A stretch of 64,000 nt of DNA from Pseudomonas sp. sp1636 (GTDB lineage: Bacteria; Pseudomonadota; Gammaproteobacteria; Pseudomonadales; Pseudomonadaceae). A program made the position numbers and the translations under genes. The notes beneath the pieces are model-generated. The model had not been told where the DNA came from and did no database searches. It saw only the letters and a program-made list of their open reading frames with translations. The stretch covers positions 186,001 to 250,000 of the forward strand of contig NZ_JARRAB010000003.1 of the NCBI RefSeq assembly GCF_030376615.1. Reading direction: 5' to 3'. This document shows, one piece after another, positions 10,376 to 20,758 of the stretch (its first letter is position 1; every line of letters starts with the position of its first letter).

Positions 10376-12214
10376 TCATCGCTGGCGCTGGCGCTGTTGC
10401 ACGGCCAGGCCGGCTAGCCGGGCGAACTCGGTGACCAGGGTTATGTCGGCCTTGCTCGGCCGCTGCGGCTGGGCGTAATAGATGCCGAAGGTGCCGAGCA
10501 CCCGAGCGGCGGCGTCCTTGAACGGCAGCGACCAGCAGGCTTGTAGGCCGGCGGCCAGGGCCGGGGTGCGCAGCGCCGGCCAGTAGGGGTGGGTCTCGAG
10601 GTTTTCGGCGATGACCAGTTCGCCGCTGCACGCGGCGTGTCCGCATGAACCGAGTTCGAGTTGCGCCTGTCGGCCGTCGATGACCTGTCGATAAGGTTCG
10701 GGCAGGCTGGGGGCGGCGGCCACATGCAGGCGCTGCTGTTCGTCCAGCAGCATGATCGACACCAGCATGCGCGGATTGAGATCCTGCAAGCGGCGGCAGA
10801 TGCCGTCGAGGATGTGCGCCAGGGGCCGGCGGGCGAGCAGTTCATCGAGTACCGCATTGCGTGCGTGTTGCAGTTGCTGCTCTTGGTGGCGCTCATGGAT
10901 GTCATGCAGGCTGCCGTTGAGCAGCTTGGCCGACGGGCTGCGATCCAGCTGAATGTCGATCCAGCGCAGTTGGCCCTGGCGGCTGAGCAGGCGGAATTCG
11001 CCGCGCAGGCCGGTCTGCTGGCCGCTGTCGATGGCCGCGATCTGCTGGTCGAAGCGCGCCGCGTCGGCGCTGTCGAGAAACTGCGCCAGCGGGCGGCCGA
11101 GGCATTCGTGGCAGGCGTAGCCGCTGAGCTTCTCCCAGGCCGGATTGAGAAACTCCAGGTGCCCGCTGGCGTCCGTCAGCACTATCACGTCAGTCAGCTG
11201 CTCGACCAGTTCGCGGTAACGCGCCTCGCTGGTTTGCAGTTCGAGATTGATCTGCTTCTGTTCGCTGAGGTCGATGTCGATGCAGTACAGCTCCAACTGG
11301 TCGCGGCTGTTGCGCAGTATCGAGTGGCTGGAATAAACCCACACCTTGCTGCCGTCCTTACGCTGCAACTGCAGTTCCGCTGCGGGAATCGACGGGCCGC
11401 CGAGCAGCCAGCGGTTGATTGCGCTGATGACCTGATTGCGCGCGGCAGGCGGGATGATCAACTCCTCCAGACGCTGCCCCATGGCCTCCTGCAGGCTATA
11501 GCCATAGAGTTGGGTACTGGCCTGGTTCCAGTAGATCACCCGGCGTGTGCGATCGTAGCCCTGCACGGCAATGTGCGGGATCTGCTCGAACAGTTGGCGG
11601 AAGCGCTGCTCGCTTTCGCGCAGGGCGATTTCGTCGTGCTTCTGGTGGCTGATGTCTTGCACGGTGCCGAGGATCTGGCCGCTGTCTTCCGCCTCGCCAC
11701 GCAGCATCAGCCAGGTCACCGGCTGCCGCTGCGGTTGCCGCAGGCGGGCACTGACCGCCAGCGGTGTGTGCTGTTCCAGTAGGGCCTGCAGGGCACGTTG
11801 TAGGGCCGACCGCTCGGCCGGGTAGAACCAACTGAGCAGTTGCTCGGCGTCGCTGTATTCGCTGCCCGGGTCGCGGCCGAGCAGTTGCAGGGCCTCGGGG
11901 CTCCAGTGGAAGCGGCCATCATGTTCCCAGCTGCCCAGGGCGGCGTTGCGCTGGCTCTGTTGCAGCAAGCGGGTGTTGCGCGTCAGGGCGTTGAGCAGCT
12001 CGCCCTGGGCGCAGCGGTCACGGTAACTGAGGGAGAAAATCAGTAGGCTGCTGAGCAGGACGAAGAGCATGCCCTTGACGGTTTGCAGTTGGTTGCTCAA
12101 TACACTGTCGTTGACCATGGCCATCAGCAGGTAGTCGCTGGAGAGAATCCAAATGCTGCTGAACAGGATATAGGCGCCGGCCAGGCGCAGTGGGGCGATT
12201 AGATCGGAGCGCAT
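10376..12214 (-). CDS. membrane PAS-PAS-PAS-GAF sensory protein without output domain
   Basis: About 612 residues. Two N-terminal membrane helices (LRLAGAYILFSSIWILSSDYLL, here shown broken by an intervening loop, and GMLFVLLSSLLIFSL) belong to a sensor N-terminus common in pseudomonads. Three PAS repeats follow, spanning roughly residues 85-455: WNQASTQLYGYS marks one and FLNPAWEKLSGY another. A C-terminal GAF domain follows (HILDGICRRLQDLNPRMLVSIM and CWSLPFKDAAARVLGTFGIYY). The protein then stops, where relatives carry GGDEF/EAL or kinase domains. The ATG at 12214 is chosen because it directly precedes the first helix; the frame stays open to 12331. Confidence 0.8.
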   Translation of the reverse strand: MRSDLIAPLRLAGAYILFSSIWILSSDYLLMAMVNDSVLSNQLQTVKGMLFVLLSSLLIFSLSYRDRCAQGELLNALTRNTRLLQQSQRNAALGSWEHDGRFHWSPEALQLLGRDPGSEYSDAEQLLSWFYPAERSALQRALQALLEQHTPLAVSARLRQPQRQPVTWLMLRGEAEDSGQILGTVQDISHQKHDEIALRESEQRFRQLFEQIPHIAVQGYDRTRRVIYWNQASTQLYGYSLQEAMGQRLEELIIPPAARNQVISAINRWLLGGPSIPAAELQLQRKDGSKVWVYSSHSILRNSRDQLELYCIDIDLSEQKQINLELQTSEARYRELVEQLTDVIVLTDASGHLEFLNPAWEKLSGYACHECLGRPLAQFLDSADAARFDQQIAAIDSGQQTGLRGEFRLLSRQGQLRWIDIQLDRSPSAKLLNGSLHDIHERHQEQQLQHARNAVLDELLARRPLAHILDGICRRLQDLNPRMLVSIMLLDEQQRLHVAAAPSLPEPYRQVIDGRQAQLELGSCGHAACSGELVIAENLETHPYWPALRTPALAAGLQACWSLPFKDAAARVLGTFGIYYAQPQRPSKADITLVTEFARLAGLAVQQRQRQR

Positions 12215-12365
12215 CCTTACCACCGATAAGTAACGGGTTCGCCACAGCCAGGGACGGCTGGACATACCGGAGCGTAATGGCAGTCTAGCCGGATGTCGGC
12301 CGCTTGCTTGCGGGAAAGGGCGGCCGCGCAACGATGCCCGCCCAGCGCCCGGAAAAGCGCCGGGA

Positions 12366-12557
12366 GTGCTCGCCCAGGCCTCAGCGGCCCAGCTGCGGGT
12401 TATCGATCAATGCCAGACGGCCTTGCGGCGCCAAGGCTTCGACCAGTTGCTCGAAGTGCCGGCCGGGCGGCTCAAGGTGTTGCTGGCGCACTGGCTGGGC
12501 GAGTTCGTGCCGCTACGCTGCGGCGAATTGCTGGCGCATGCACCCTGGCAGAACTAG
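12366..12557 (+). CDS. small hypothetical protein
   Basis: A 63-codon frame starting at GTG 12366 with codon use like its neighbours. The product is amphipathic (for example GRLKVLLAHWLGEFVPLRCGE) and has one central and one later Cys. No ribosome site is obvious and I recognise no family. It sits between the leftward sensor gene and the rightward copper-type operon. It may be a real small gene or a chance frame in GC-rich DNA. Confidence 0.35.
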   Translation: MLAQASAAQLRVIDQCQTALRRQGFDQLLEVPAGRLKVLLAHWLGEFVPLRCGELLAHAPWQN

Positions 12558-12640
12558 ACTCCCGCCGGACAATGCTGCGGCAATTGACCGCAGCCGGCTG
12601 GCGCGGATAGCGCCTGAATCCGATGTTAGAGTCGCGCCCC

Positions 12641-13027
12641 ATGAAACTGACCCGTGCCGACCGTTCGCTGCTTGCCTGGATGCTGTATTTCAGCGTCCTG
12701 TTCAGTGCGCTCGCCTGCAGCATCGGTCACGGTCAGATGGCCGGTATGCAGCTCAGCGGCCTGGACGGCCAGTATTGTTCCGTCGATGGCAATTTTGGCG
12801 CCGGGATAGATTTGCCCGGTTCCGCCAGCGTCCCGTTGAACTTGGCCGCGGGTTCCGCTTGCTCGCTGTGTTCCACCTTCAGTGCCCTGATCCTGGCGGC
12901 CTTCTTCGGCTTGCTCGGGCTGCTCGGTGCCAGCCGTCAGCCGCTCGCCGCGCCGTTGCGCGCCGGCCGCCCTGTCCGCTATCTCTGGCCCTCGGCCAAT
13001 CCCCGCGCCTCCCCGCTGCTCGCTTGA
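12641..13027 (+). CDS. DUF2946 family protein
   Basis: A 128-residue small protein with an N-terminal hydrophobic segment (LLAWMLYFSVLFSALACSIGHG) and a second hydrophobic segment around SALILAAFFGLLGLLG. Cys pairs (ACSIGH and SACSLCS) fit DUF2946, a family usually found beside TonB receptors and copper or haem proteins. It is the first gene of a rightward set with a TonB receptor, a PepSY protein and a PCu(A)C chaperone. A role in copper handling is inferred from context only. The ATG at 12641 is chosen over one at 12623 because it begins a normal signal-type N-terminus. Confidence 0.75.
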   Translation: MKLTRADRSLLAWMLYFSVLFSALACSIGHGQMAGMQLSGLDGQYCSVDGNFGAGIDLPGSASVPLNLAAGSACSLCSTFSALILAAFFGLLGLLGASRQPLAAPLRAGRPVRYLWPSANPRASPLLA

Positions 13028-13169
13028 CCCCGTCCTGAGCCGGCGCGCCCATTGGGTGCAGCGGCCAAGCCATAACAATATTTCGAGCGAACGCCTGCCT
13101 GTGACCGACCCCGCGCTATGCGTGGTGCGGTTTGCTCGGGCGGCACCTGAGTTTCAAGGGGAAGCACCC

Positions 13170-15200
13170 ATGCGTCATCTATATCTGTTCAGCCTGTTGG
13201 CGCTGAGCATCGGTCTGGCCCATGCCGAGAATGTGCAGCTAGCGGACAGCATCGTAATCGGCAAGCAACAGCCTGACCCTACTGCGCCAAGCATCGAAGA
13301 GAAGCGCGCCGAATTCGCCCATATTCCCGGTGGCGCCAGTGTGGTCGATGCCGAGACCTACAAGACCGGGCGCAGCAGCACCTTGCAGGATGCCCTGGGG
13401 CTGGCCACTGGCGTCTTCATCCAGCCACGTTTCGGTGCCGAGGAGGCGCGCTTGTCGATCCGCGGCTCGGGCCTGCAGCGCACCTTTCATGGCCGTGGCC
13501 TGCTGCTGCTGCAGGACGGCGCGCCGGTCAACCTGGCCGACGGCAGTTTCGACTTCCAGACCATCGAGCCGCTGGCGGCCAACCACATCGAGGTGCTGCG
13601 CGGCGCCAATGCCTGGCGCTATGGCGCGACCAATCTCGGCGGGGCGATCAACTTCGTCACCCCCACCGGCAAGACGGCGGCGCCGGTGGATCTGCGTGTC
13701 GAGGGCGGCAGCTTCGGTTACCAGCGCCTGTACGGCGCCTTCGCCGAGGATTTCGGCGACTGGGACGGTTTCCTCAGCATCGCCGACTCCAGCCAGGACG
13801 GTTTCCGCGACCATGCCCGGCAGGACAACCAGCGCTATTTCGCCAACCTCGGCGGGCGCCTCAACGAACGCTTGTCTACGCGCTTTTACCTGACCCACGT
13901 GGAGACCGACTCCGAGCTGCCGGGCAACCTGAGCAAGGCGCAGTTGCGTAAGGATCCCAGGCAGGCCAACGCCGGCAGTGTGAGCAACGACAACAGGCGC
14001 GACTTCACCCTCAACCGCCTGGGCAATATCACCAGCCTGCAACTGAACGGCGGGCATAGCCTGGAGCTGTCGAGCTTCTACAGCGAGAAGTCGATGTCCC
14101 ACCCGATCTTCCAGGTGCTGAACATCGACAGCGAGGACTACGGCCTGCGCCTGGCGCACAAGTGGCAGAACGCCGAGGGCTGGCGCTGGGTCGGCGGCGT
14201 CGAGGCCAACCAGGGGCGCAACTGGGACTCGCGCTACCGGAATGTCAGTGGACATAAAGGGCAGAAGGTCAACGAGCTGCACCAGACCGCGCGCAGCCTG
14301 AATGCCTTCGCCGAGCTGGAAGTACCGCTGGCCGAACGCTGGGCGCTGATCGGCGGCGGCGCCTGGCTGCATCAGGAACGGGATGTCGATGATCGTCTGC
14401 GCTGCAACTCCTTCGTCCCGGGCTTCTGTCTGGCCCAGGACGAATCGTTCAATGAGACTTATGTCGGCCGCGCCGGCCGCATCGGCCTGCGCCATGACCT
14501 GAGCGAGGGCGTGCAGCTGTTCGTCAACCTCAGCCAGAGCTTCGAGCCGCCGACCTTCAGCGAGCTGACTGGCGGCCAGGTGGTGAGCAAGAACGATGCG
14601 CAACGGGCCAACACCCTGGAGGCCGGCATGCGCTGGTCGCGTGACGAGCTCGAGCTGGATCTGGCGGTTTACCGCAGCGAAATCCGCGACGAGCTGCTGT
14701 CGCTCAACGACGTCGACGGCGATCCGCTGGGCACCGTCAACGCCGACCGCACCCTCCATCAGGGCATCGAACTGGGCGGCGCGCTGACCCTGGGCCAGAT
14801 CGTGCTGCGCGGCCAGTACCTGCTCAACGACTTCCGCTTCGACAACGACGCGGTCTACGGCGACAACCGCCTGGCCGGCGTCCCGCGCCAGTTCGTCAAG
14901 GGCGAGGCGCTGTGGCAGCAGGGCGGCTGGTATGCCGGGCCGACTTTCGAGTGGGTGCCGAGCCACTACAGCGTCGACCAGGCCGCGAGCCTGTACGCCG
15001 AGGGCTACGCGCTCTGGGGTCTGAAGGGCGGCTACCGGCCGAGCGAGGGCCTGGGCTTCTTCGTCGAGGGGCGCAACCTGTCGGACAAGAGTTACATCGC
15101 CACCACCGGGGTGATCGCCGATGCGCGGGGACAGGACAGCGCGCAGTTCCTGCCCGGCGATGGCCGTGCCCTGTATGCCGGCCTGGAGTGGCGGCTTTAA
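13170..15200 (+). CDS. TonB-dependent outer-membrane receptor, probable metal uptake
   Basis: A 676-residue receptor with a signal peptide (MRHLYLFSLLALSIGLAHA). A TonB-box-like DSIVIG follows shortly after cleavage. The plug domain carries RLSIRGSGLQRTFHGRG and EVLRGANAWRYGATNLGGAINF, and a 22-stranded barrel ends in the aromatic C-terminus AGLEWRL. The ATG at 13170 is preferred because the longer frame adds an improbable tail. Such receptors import metals or metal chelates using TonB energy. Copper is suggested by the neighbouring PCu(A)C and DUF2946 genes, but the plug itself does not show the ligand. Confidence 0.9.
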   Translation: MRHLYLFSLLALSIGLAHAENVQLADSIVIGKQQPDPTAPSIEEKRAEFAHIPGGASVVDAETYKTGRSSTLQDALGLATGVFIQPRFGAEEARLSIRGSGLQRTFHGRGLLLLQDGAPVNLADGSFDFQTIEPLAANHIEVLRGANAWRYGATNLGGAINFVTPTGKTAAPVDLRVEGGSFGYQRLYGAFAEDFGDWDGFLSIADSSQDGFRDHARQDNQRYFANLGGRLNERLSTRFYLTHVETDSELPGNLSKAQLRKDPRQANAGSVSNDNRRDFTLNRLGNITSLQLNGGHSLELSSFYSEKSMSHPIFQVLNIDSEDYGLRLAHKWQNAEGWRWVGGVEANQGRNWDSRYRNVSGHKGQKVNELHQTARSLNAFAELEVPLAERWALIGGGAWLHQERDVDDRLRCNSFVPGFCLAQDESFNETYVGRAGRIGLRHDLSEGVQLFVNLSQSFEPPTFSELTGGQVVSKNDAQRANTLEAGMRWSRDELELDLAVYRSEIRDELLSLNDVDGDPLGTVNADRTLHQGIELGGALTLGQIVLRGQYLLNDFRFDNDAVYGDNRLAGVPRQFVKGEALWQQGGWYAGPTFEWVPSHYSVDQAASLYAEGYALWGLKGGYRPSEGLGFFVEGRNLSDKSYIATTGVIADARGQDSAQFLPGDGRALYAGLEWRL

Positions 15201-15249
15201 CAGGCCGCGTCACTCCCGATTATCCCGTGGCAACTAGAGGAGTAGAACC

Positions 15250-16635
15250 ATGAAACAGACCCCCCCGTCGTTCTACAACCTGGCCTGGCGCTGGCATTTC
15301 TACGCCGGGCTGTTCGTCATTCCCTTCCTGATCCTGCTGTCGCTAACCGGCATCATCTACCTGTTCAAGCCGCAGCTGGATCAGCTGATGTATGCCGACT
15401 TGCTGCAGGTGCCGGTGGCCGAGCAGCGCCTGAGCGCCGACCAGCAATGGGCGGTGATCCAGCAGGCCTATCCACAGGCGACGCTCCAGCAGTATTTGCC
15501 GCCGGTTGCCGAGGGGCGCAGCGCGCAGTTCGTCGTCGACAGCGAGGGACAAGGCCTCAACCTGTTCGTCGACCCCTACCGAGGTCGGGTGCTAGGCAGT
15601 CAGGATGCGCAGAACAACCTGCAGGCGATTGCTCGCGCACTGCACGGCGAGCTGATGATTGGCACGCTCGGCGACCGCCTGGTCGAACTGGCCGCCGGCT
15701 GGGGCATCGTTCTGCTGGTGTCCGGGCTGTACCTCTGGTGGCCGCGCGGCAGTGGCGGCGCCGGGGTGGTGTGGCCGCGTCTGGCCAGTCGCGGCCGGCT
15801 GTTCTGGCGCGACCTGCACGCGGTCAGCGGCTTCTGGGGTTCGCTGCTGTTGCTGTTCATGCTGCTCACCGGGATGACCTGGACCGGCTTCTGGGGCGCG
15901 CAGTTCGCCGGCGCCTGGAACCATTTCCCGGCGGCCATGTGGGAGGACGTGCCGAAATCGACGCAACTCGCCGGCAGCCTCAATAACAGCACCCGGCAGA
16001 CCGTGGCCTGGGCGGTGGAAACCACGCCGCTGCCGGTGTCCGACCCGCACGCCGCGCATAACGGCCAGGCCGCCAGCGCTGCCAGCGCTGCCGGCGTGCC
16101 GGCGGCGCAGATCGGCCTGCAGCGGGTGGTCGATACCGCCAGCGCGCGCGGCGTGCAGCCGGGTTACAGCATCACCCTGCCGAAAGGCGTAGAGGGGGTG
16201 TACAGCGTTGCGCTGTTCGCCGACGATCCGCGTAACGACGCCACCCTGCACCTCGACCAATACAGCGGCGCGGTGCTCGCCGATGTGCGCTGGCAGGACT
16301 ATGGCGTGGTGGCGAAAACCGTGGAAACCGGGGTAGTGCTGCATGAGGGCAAGCTGTTCGGCTTGGCCAACCAGTTAGTGATGCTGGCGGTCTGCCTGCT
16401 GGTGCTGCTCAGTGCGGTCAGCGGCCTGGTGCTGTGGTGGAAGCGCCGCCCGGCCGGGCGTTTCGGCGTGCCGCCATTACGTCATGACCTGCCGCGGTGG
16501 AAAGCCGCGATCGTCATCATGCTGCTGCTCGGTGCTGCCTTTCCGTTGGTGGGCGCGTCGTTGCTGCTGATCTGGGCATTGGATTGGTTGCTATTCTCCC
16601 GCTTAGGCTCGACGCCCGACTTGCAGGCGGGCTAA
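15250..16635 (+). CDS. PepSY-associated membrane protein
   Basis: A 461-residue inner-membrane protein of the PepSY/PiuB type. The first helix is FYAGLFVIPFLILLSLTGIIYLF. A PepSY-like periplasmic segment is followed by helices around residues 150-170, 195-215, 380-400 and 425-445. Conserved histidines include NLAWRWHFYAG, RALHGEL and RDLHAVSGFWG. Family members are thought to be metal or siderophore reductases next to TonB receptors, as here (49 bases after the receptor). A His-rich loop (DPHAAHNGQ) lies in the central periplasmic region. Substrate is inferred, not shown. Confidence 0.88.
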   Translation: MKQTPPSFYNLAWRWHFYAGLFVIPFLILLSLTGIIYLFKPQLDQLMYADLLQVPVAEQRLSADQQWAVIQQAYPQATLQQYLPPVAEGRSAQFVVDSEGQGLNLFVDPYRGRVLGSQDAQNNLQAIARALHGELMIGTLGDRLVELAAGWGIVLLVSGLYLWWPRGSGGAGVVWPRLASRGRLFWRDLHAVSGFWGSLLLLFMLLTGMTWTGFWGAQFAGAWNHFPAAMWEDVPKSTQLAGSLNNSTRQTVAWAVETTPLPVSDPHAAHNGQAASAASAAGVPAAQIGLQRVVDTASARGVQPGYSITLPKGVEGVYSVALFADDPRNDATLHLDQYSGAVLADVRWQDYGVVAKTVETGVVLHEGKLFGLANQLVMLAVCLLVLLSAVSGLVLWWKRRPAGRFGVPPLRHDLPRWKAAIVIMLLLGAAFPLVGASLLLIWALDWLLFSRLGSTPDLQAG

Positions 16636-16692
16636 ATCATGGTCGTCCTAGCCTCTTTCGATACGCCACTCATCATCCCAAGGAGAAACACC

Positions 16693-17145
16693 ATGCGCAT
16701 GAAGAAAGCCCTGCTGACGGCCGCGCTGCTCGGCGCCAGCCTGTTCGCCAGTGCCCATGAATACAGTTCCGGCGATTTGCACATCGCTCACCCCTGGTCG
16801 CGGGAAATGCCGCCGGTGGCGCCGAGTGCCGCCGCCTATTTTGTAGTGCATAACCAGGGCAGCGAGGCAGATCGCCTACTGAGCGTCAGTACGCCGCACG
16901 CCGGTAAGGCCGAGATTCATGAGCATGTGCACGCCGCTGGGCTGATGAAGATGCAGCAGGTGCAGAGCGTTGCGGTGCCTGCCGCTGGCGAAGTCAGGTT
17001 CGAGCCCATGGGTTACCACGTCATGTTGTTCAATCTGAAACAGCAGGCCAAAGACGGCGAGCGCTTTCCGCTGACCCTGATCTTCGAGAAGGCCGGTGCG
17101 GTTGAGGTGGACGTGGCGGTGCAGAATCAGCCACCCGCCCATTAG
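16693..17145 (+). CDS. PCu(A)C-type periplasmic copper chaperone
   Basis: A 150-residue protein with a signal peptide ending ASLFASA. The Cu(I) site pattern of the PCu(A)C family is present: WSREMPPVAPSAAAYFVV, then EIHEHVHAAGLMKMQQV, then GYHVMLFNL, which supply the conserved His and Met ligands. These chaperones carry copper in the periplasm, for example to cytochrome oxidase. The ATG at 16693 has AGGAGA at 16681-16686. It ends the four-gene cluster starting with the DUF2946 gene. Confidence 0.9.
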   Translation: MRMKKALLTAALLGASLFASAHEYSSGDLHIAHPWSREMPPVAPSAAAYFVVHNQGSEADRLLSVSTPHAGKAEIHEHVHAAGLMKMQQVQSVAVPAAGEVRFEPMGYHVMLFNLKQQAKDGERFPLTLIFEKAGAVEVDVAVQNQPPAH

Positions 17146-17168
17146 TATTGAGCGCTCGCCGGCGCATA

Positions 17169-17194
17169 ACCAGGAGTCCGCCCGGACTCCTGGT
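17169..17194. terminator. hairpin between convergent genes
   Basis: A perfect 11-bp stem, ACCAGGAGTCC and GGACTCCTGGT, with a four-base loop lies between the chaperone gene and the leftward deaminase gene. There is no strong T-run right after it, so it may act as a hairpin boundary more than a classical terminator. Confidence 0.55.
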
Positions 17195-17241
17195 CAGCCC
17201 AGTGGCAGTTTTGCTTGAGCTAGCGGCCTTGCGGCAAGGCT

Positions 17242-18309
<1,068 letters not shown>

Positions 18310-18403
18310 TCAGCTCGGCGCTGTAGCGCAGGCGTTGCAGGTGCAGCACCTGGCGCGCCGCGCCGCGCATGTTGGCAGGAGTGCTCTTGAGCGCGATTGC
18401 TCG

Positions 18404-18988
18404 CTACAGGCGGCGCAACATGATGCGCCCGCGGCTGATGCCGGCCAGCAACTGCTGCAAGTCGGCGAAGCGTGCCTCGGGCAGGGCCAGCTGCAATTCG
18501 GCGCCTTCGGCGTCGAAGGTTTCCTGTTCCAGCAAGGCCTCCAGCTCGCCCAGGCGCGCCTTGAGCAGCGCCAGCTCGGCGAAGCCGCAGTGGCAGACGC
18601 AGCGGCTGCGCGCCACCAGTTCGACCCGCTCGGCGGCCTGCAGGCACTTGTTCGCGCTGCCGCCGTAGGCGCGGGCCAGGCCGCCGGTGCCGAGCTGGAT
18701 GCCGCCGTACCAGCGGATCACCAGCACCGCGACCTGGTCGCAGTCCTGGCCTTCGATGGCGGCGAGGATCGGCCGGCCGGCGCTGCCGCCCGGTTCGCCG
18801 TCGTCGCTGAAGCGGTAGTGCTGGCCGACTTTCCAGGCCCAGCAGTTGTGCGAGGCGCCGGACTCGCTGGCGCGCGCGATAAAGGCCTGGGCCTCGGCCG
18901 CGCTGGTCACCGGCGCGGCCAGGGCGAGGAAGCGGCTCTTGCGGATTTCCTCGCGGTAGGTGCAAGGGCCGAGCAGGCTAAAGGGCAT
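18404..18988 (-). CDS. YigZ / IMPACT family protein
   Basis: A 194-residue UPF0029 (IMPACT N-terminal domain) protein. The hallmark segment is FSDDGEPGGSAGRPIL followed by VIRWYGGIQLGTGGLARAYG. Family members are linked to translation control in eukaryotes; the bacterial role is unclear. It lies 13 bases downstream of the TetR gene on the same strand. The reading frame continues for about 34 sense codons after the TAG stop before a TAA at 18302-18304, with gene-like codon use (see findings). Confidence 0.9.
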   Translation of the reverse strand: MPFSLLGPCTYREEIRKSRFLALAAPVTSAAEAQAFIARASESGASHNCWAWKVGQHYRFSDDGEPGGSAGRPILAAIEGQDCDQVAVLVIRWYGGIQLGTGGLARAYGGSANKCLQAAERVELVARSRCVCHCGFAELALLKARLGELEALLEQETFDAEGAELQLALPEARFADLQQLLAGISRGRIMLRRL

Positions 18989-19001
18989 GGCTGTGTCGCG
19001 T

Positions 19002-19667
19002 TCAGCGGGGCGGCGGCGTCAGGCCGCAGCCCTTGAGGATGATGCCGACCAGGTTGTCGCCGGCCGTGGCGAAATCCTCCTTGGTCAGACGCGAACGGCC
19101 GGTGAGCCGGCAGATTTGCGAGGCGAAGTCGGCGTAGTGCTGGGTGCTGCCCCACAGCAGGAAGATCAGGTGCATCGGGTCGACCGGATCCATCTTGCCG
19201 GCGGCGATCCAGGTTTCGAACACCGCGGCGCGGCCGCGGAACCAGCTCTGGTAGTCCTGGTTGAAGAAGGCCGACAGGCATTCGCCGCCGCCGATCACCT
19301 CCATGGCGAAGATCCGCGAAGCCTTGGGGTAGCGGCGGGAGAACTCCAGTTTGGCGCGGATATAGCGACTCAGCGCCTCGGCCGGATCGTCGTCGACGCT
19401 CAGGTTGTTGAAGGTGCTGTCCCACAGCTCGAGGATGTTGCCGAGCACCGCCAGGTACAGGCCCAGCTTGTTGTTGAAGTAGTAGTGCAGGTTGGCCTTG
19501 GGCAGGCCGACGCTCTGGGCGATGGTGTTCATGCTGGTGCCCTTGAAGCCGTGCCGGGCGAATTCTTCCTCGGCGGCCTGGATGATCGCTTCTTCGTTCT
19601 TCTGGCGAATGCGCCCAGCCGGTTTGTCGCTGGAATGGACGCTGTGCGCGGGGACTTCGACGGTCAT
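19002..19667 (-). CDS. TetR/AcrR family regulator
   Basis: A 221-residue repressor-type regulator. The N-terminal HTH (AIIQAAEEEFARHGFKGTSMNTIAQ and GLPKANLHYYFNNKLGLY, quoted in two parts) is followed by a long ligand-binding domain of the YcdC/RutR type (RRYPKASRIFAMEVIGGG). RutR relatives sense pyrimidine breakdown products. A similar metabolic role is possible beside the deaminase and beta-alanine genes, but the target is unknown. The ATG at 19667 is chosen; the frame is open to 19736 without a convincing start signal. Confidence 0.82.
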   Translation of the reverse strand: MTVEVPAHSVHSSDKPAGRIRQKNEEAIIQAAEEEFARHGFKGTSMNTIAQSVGLPKANLHYYFNNKLGLYLAVLGNILELWDSTFNNLSVDDDPAEALSRYIRAKLEFSRRYPKASRIFAMEVIGGGECLSAFFNQDYQSWFRGRAAVFETWIAAGKMDPVDPMHLIFLLWGSTQHYADFASQICRLTGRSRLTKEDFATAGDNLVGIILKGCGLTPPPR

Positions 19668-19805
19668 GGGGGCGGTTCCGCAGTGGTCAGGTTTTCGGAC
19701 GCTTGCACTGATAACCCACTGTCGCCGGGGTGACAAGTGCGGGTTGCAGAAAACCGCCGCTGCTGGCCTCCAGCTTAGGTCATAGGCCCCCGCCTGTGCG
19801 GCGGG

Positions 19806-20660
19806 CTAGCCGAGCATCTTCTCCAGGAACCAACCGCCGGCCGGGCCCAGCGGGCGGAATCTCGACCAGACCGCGTCGACCACTATCCGCCGGGGCCAGC
19901 CGTGCACCTGGAGTTCGTGCAGCGCGGCGGAGCCGAAGCGGTTCACCAGGTTGCGCGGGATAGGCGCCCAGCCGAATCCGCGCTCGGCCATCTCCAGCAG
20001 CATCAGGTAGCTCGGCGCCGACCAGGAGCGCCCGCGCACAGTGGCGCCGGCGCTGTTGAGGACGGTGCCCAGGCGCAGTTGGCGGTGCGCTTGCAGGGCC
20101 TCCTCGCTGACGTGGGCGAGGCGCGCGAGTGGGTGGCTGGCGCAGACGAACAGCGCCATTTCCGAGGCTTCGGCGACCGCGGCGGCGCCGATTTCGGCGG
20201 GATAGAGCGCTTGCGACTCGACGAAGCCCATCTGCGCCCGGCCTTGCTGGACGATGGCGAGCAGGTCGTCGTACTCGGCGATCAGGCACTCGAACTGCAG
20301 ATCCGGGTAGCGCTGCTGGAACTCGTCGAGCACCTCCTCGAAGCGCTCGGACTGGTAGGTATCGGACAGCACTATGCTCAGCTTCGACTCCAGCCCCTGC
20401 GCCAGTTCCTGTGCGGTGCGCGCCAGCAGGCTGTTGGCCGCCAGCACCTCCTCGGCCCGGCGCAGCAGCACCCGGCCCTGTTCGGTCAGGCTGGGCTTGC
20501 GGCTGCGGCGATCGAACAGCAGCAGGCCCAGGTCGGTTTCCAGGTTGGCGATGGCCGTGCTGATGGTCGACTGGCTCTTGCCCAGGCGCCGCGCCGCCGC
20601 GGAAAAGGAGCCGCAGGTGGCCGCCTGGACAAAGGCCTGCAAGGCATCGGAGGAGGGCAT
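19806..20660 (-). CDS. LysR family regulator, divergent from a PACE efflux gene
   Basis: A 284-residue LysR-type regulator with the N-terminal winged helix (FVQAATCGSFSAAARRLGKS, then QSTISTAIANLETDLG) and a two-lobed effector domain. It is transcribed away from the small PACE transporter gene, with about 98 bases between them. LysR proteins usually control the divergent gene, as AceR does for AceI. A short ATCG-N7-CGAT dyad (20666-20680) just upstream of its start is a possible binding site. Confidence 0.88.
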   Translation of the reverse strand: MPSSDALQAFVQAATCGSFSAAARRLGKSQSTISTAIANLETDLGLLLFDRRSRKPSLTEQGRVLLRRAEEVLAANSLLARTAQELAQGLESKLSIVLSDTYQSERFEEVLDEFQQRYPDLQFECLIAEYDDLLAIVQQGRAQMGFVESQALYPAEIGAAAVAEASEMALFVCASHPLARLAHVSEEALQAHRQLRLGTVLNSAGATVRGRSWSAPSYLMLLEMAERGFGWAPIPRNLVNRFGSAALHELQVHGWPRRIVVDAVWSRFRPLGPAGGWFLEKMLG

Positions 20661-20758
20661 GAACTATCGCTTTTATCGATGGTAACTAGCTTTGAAGTAT
20701 CCGAAGCTGCGGCGAATATGGCAAGCGCCCCCCGTCAGTAACAGGAAAGAAGCCAGTC

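Noticed and set aside
12293..12610. Overlapping frames before the DUF2946 gene
   Set aside because: Arg/Ala-rich products typical of off-frame GC-rich DNA; only the 12366-12557 frame had any protein-like character.
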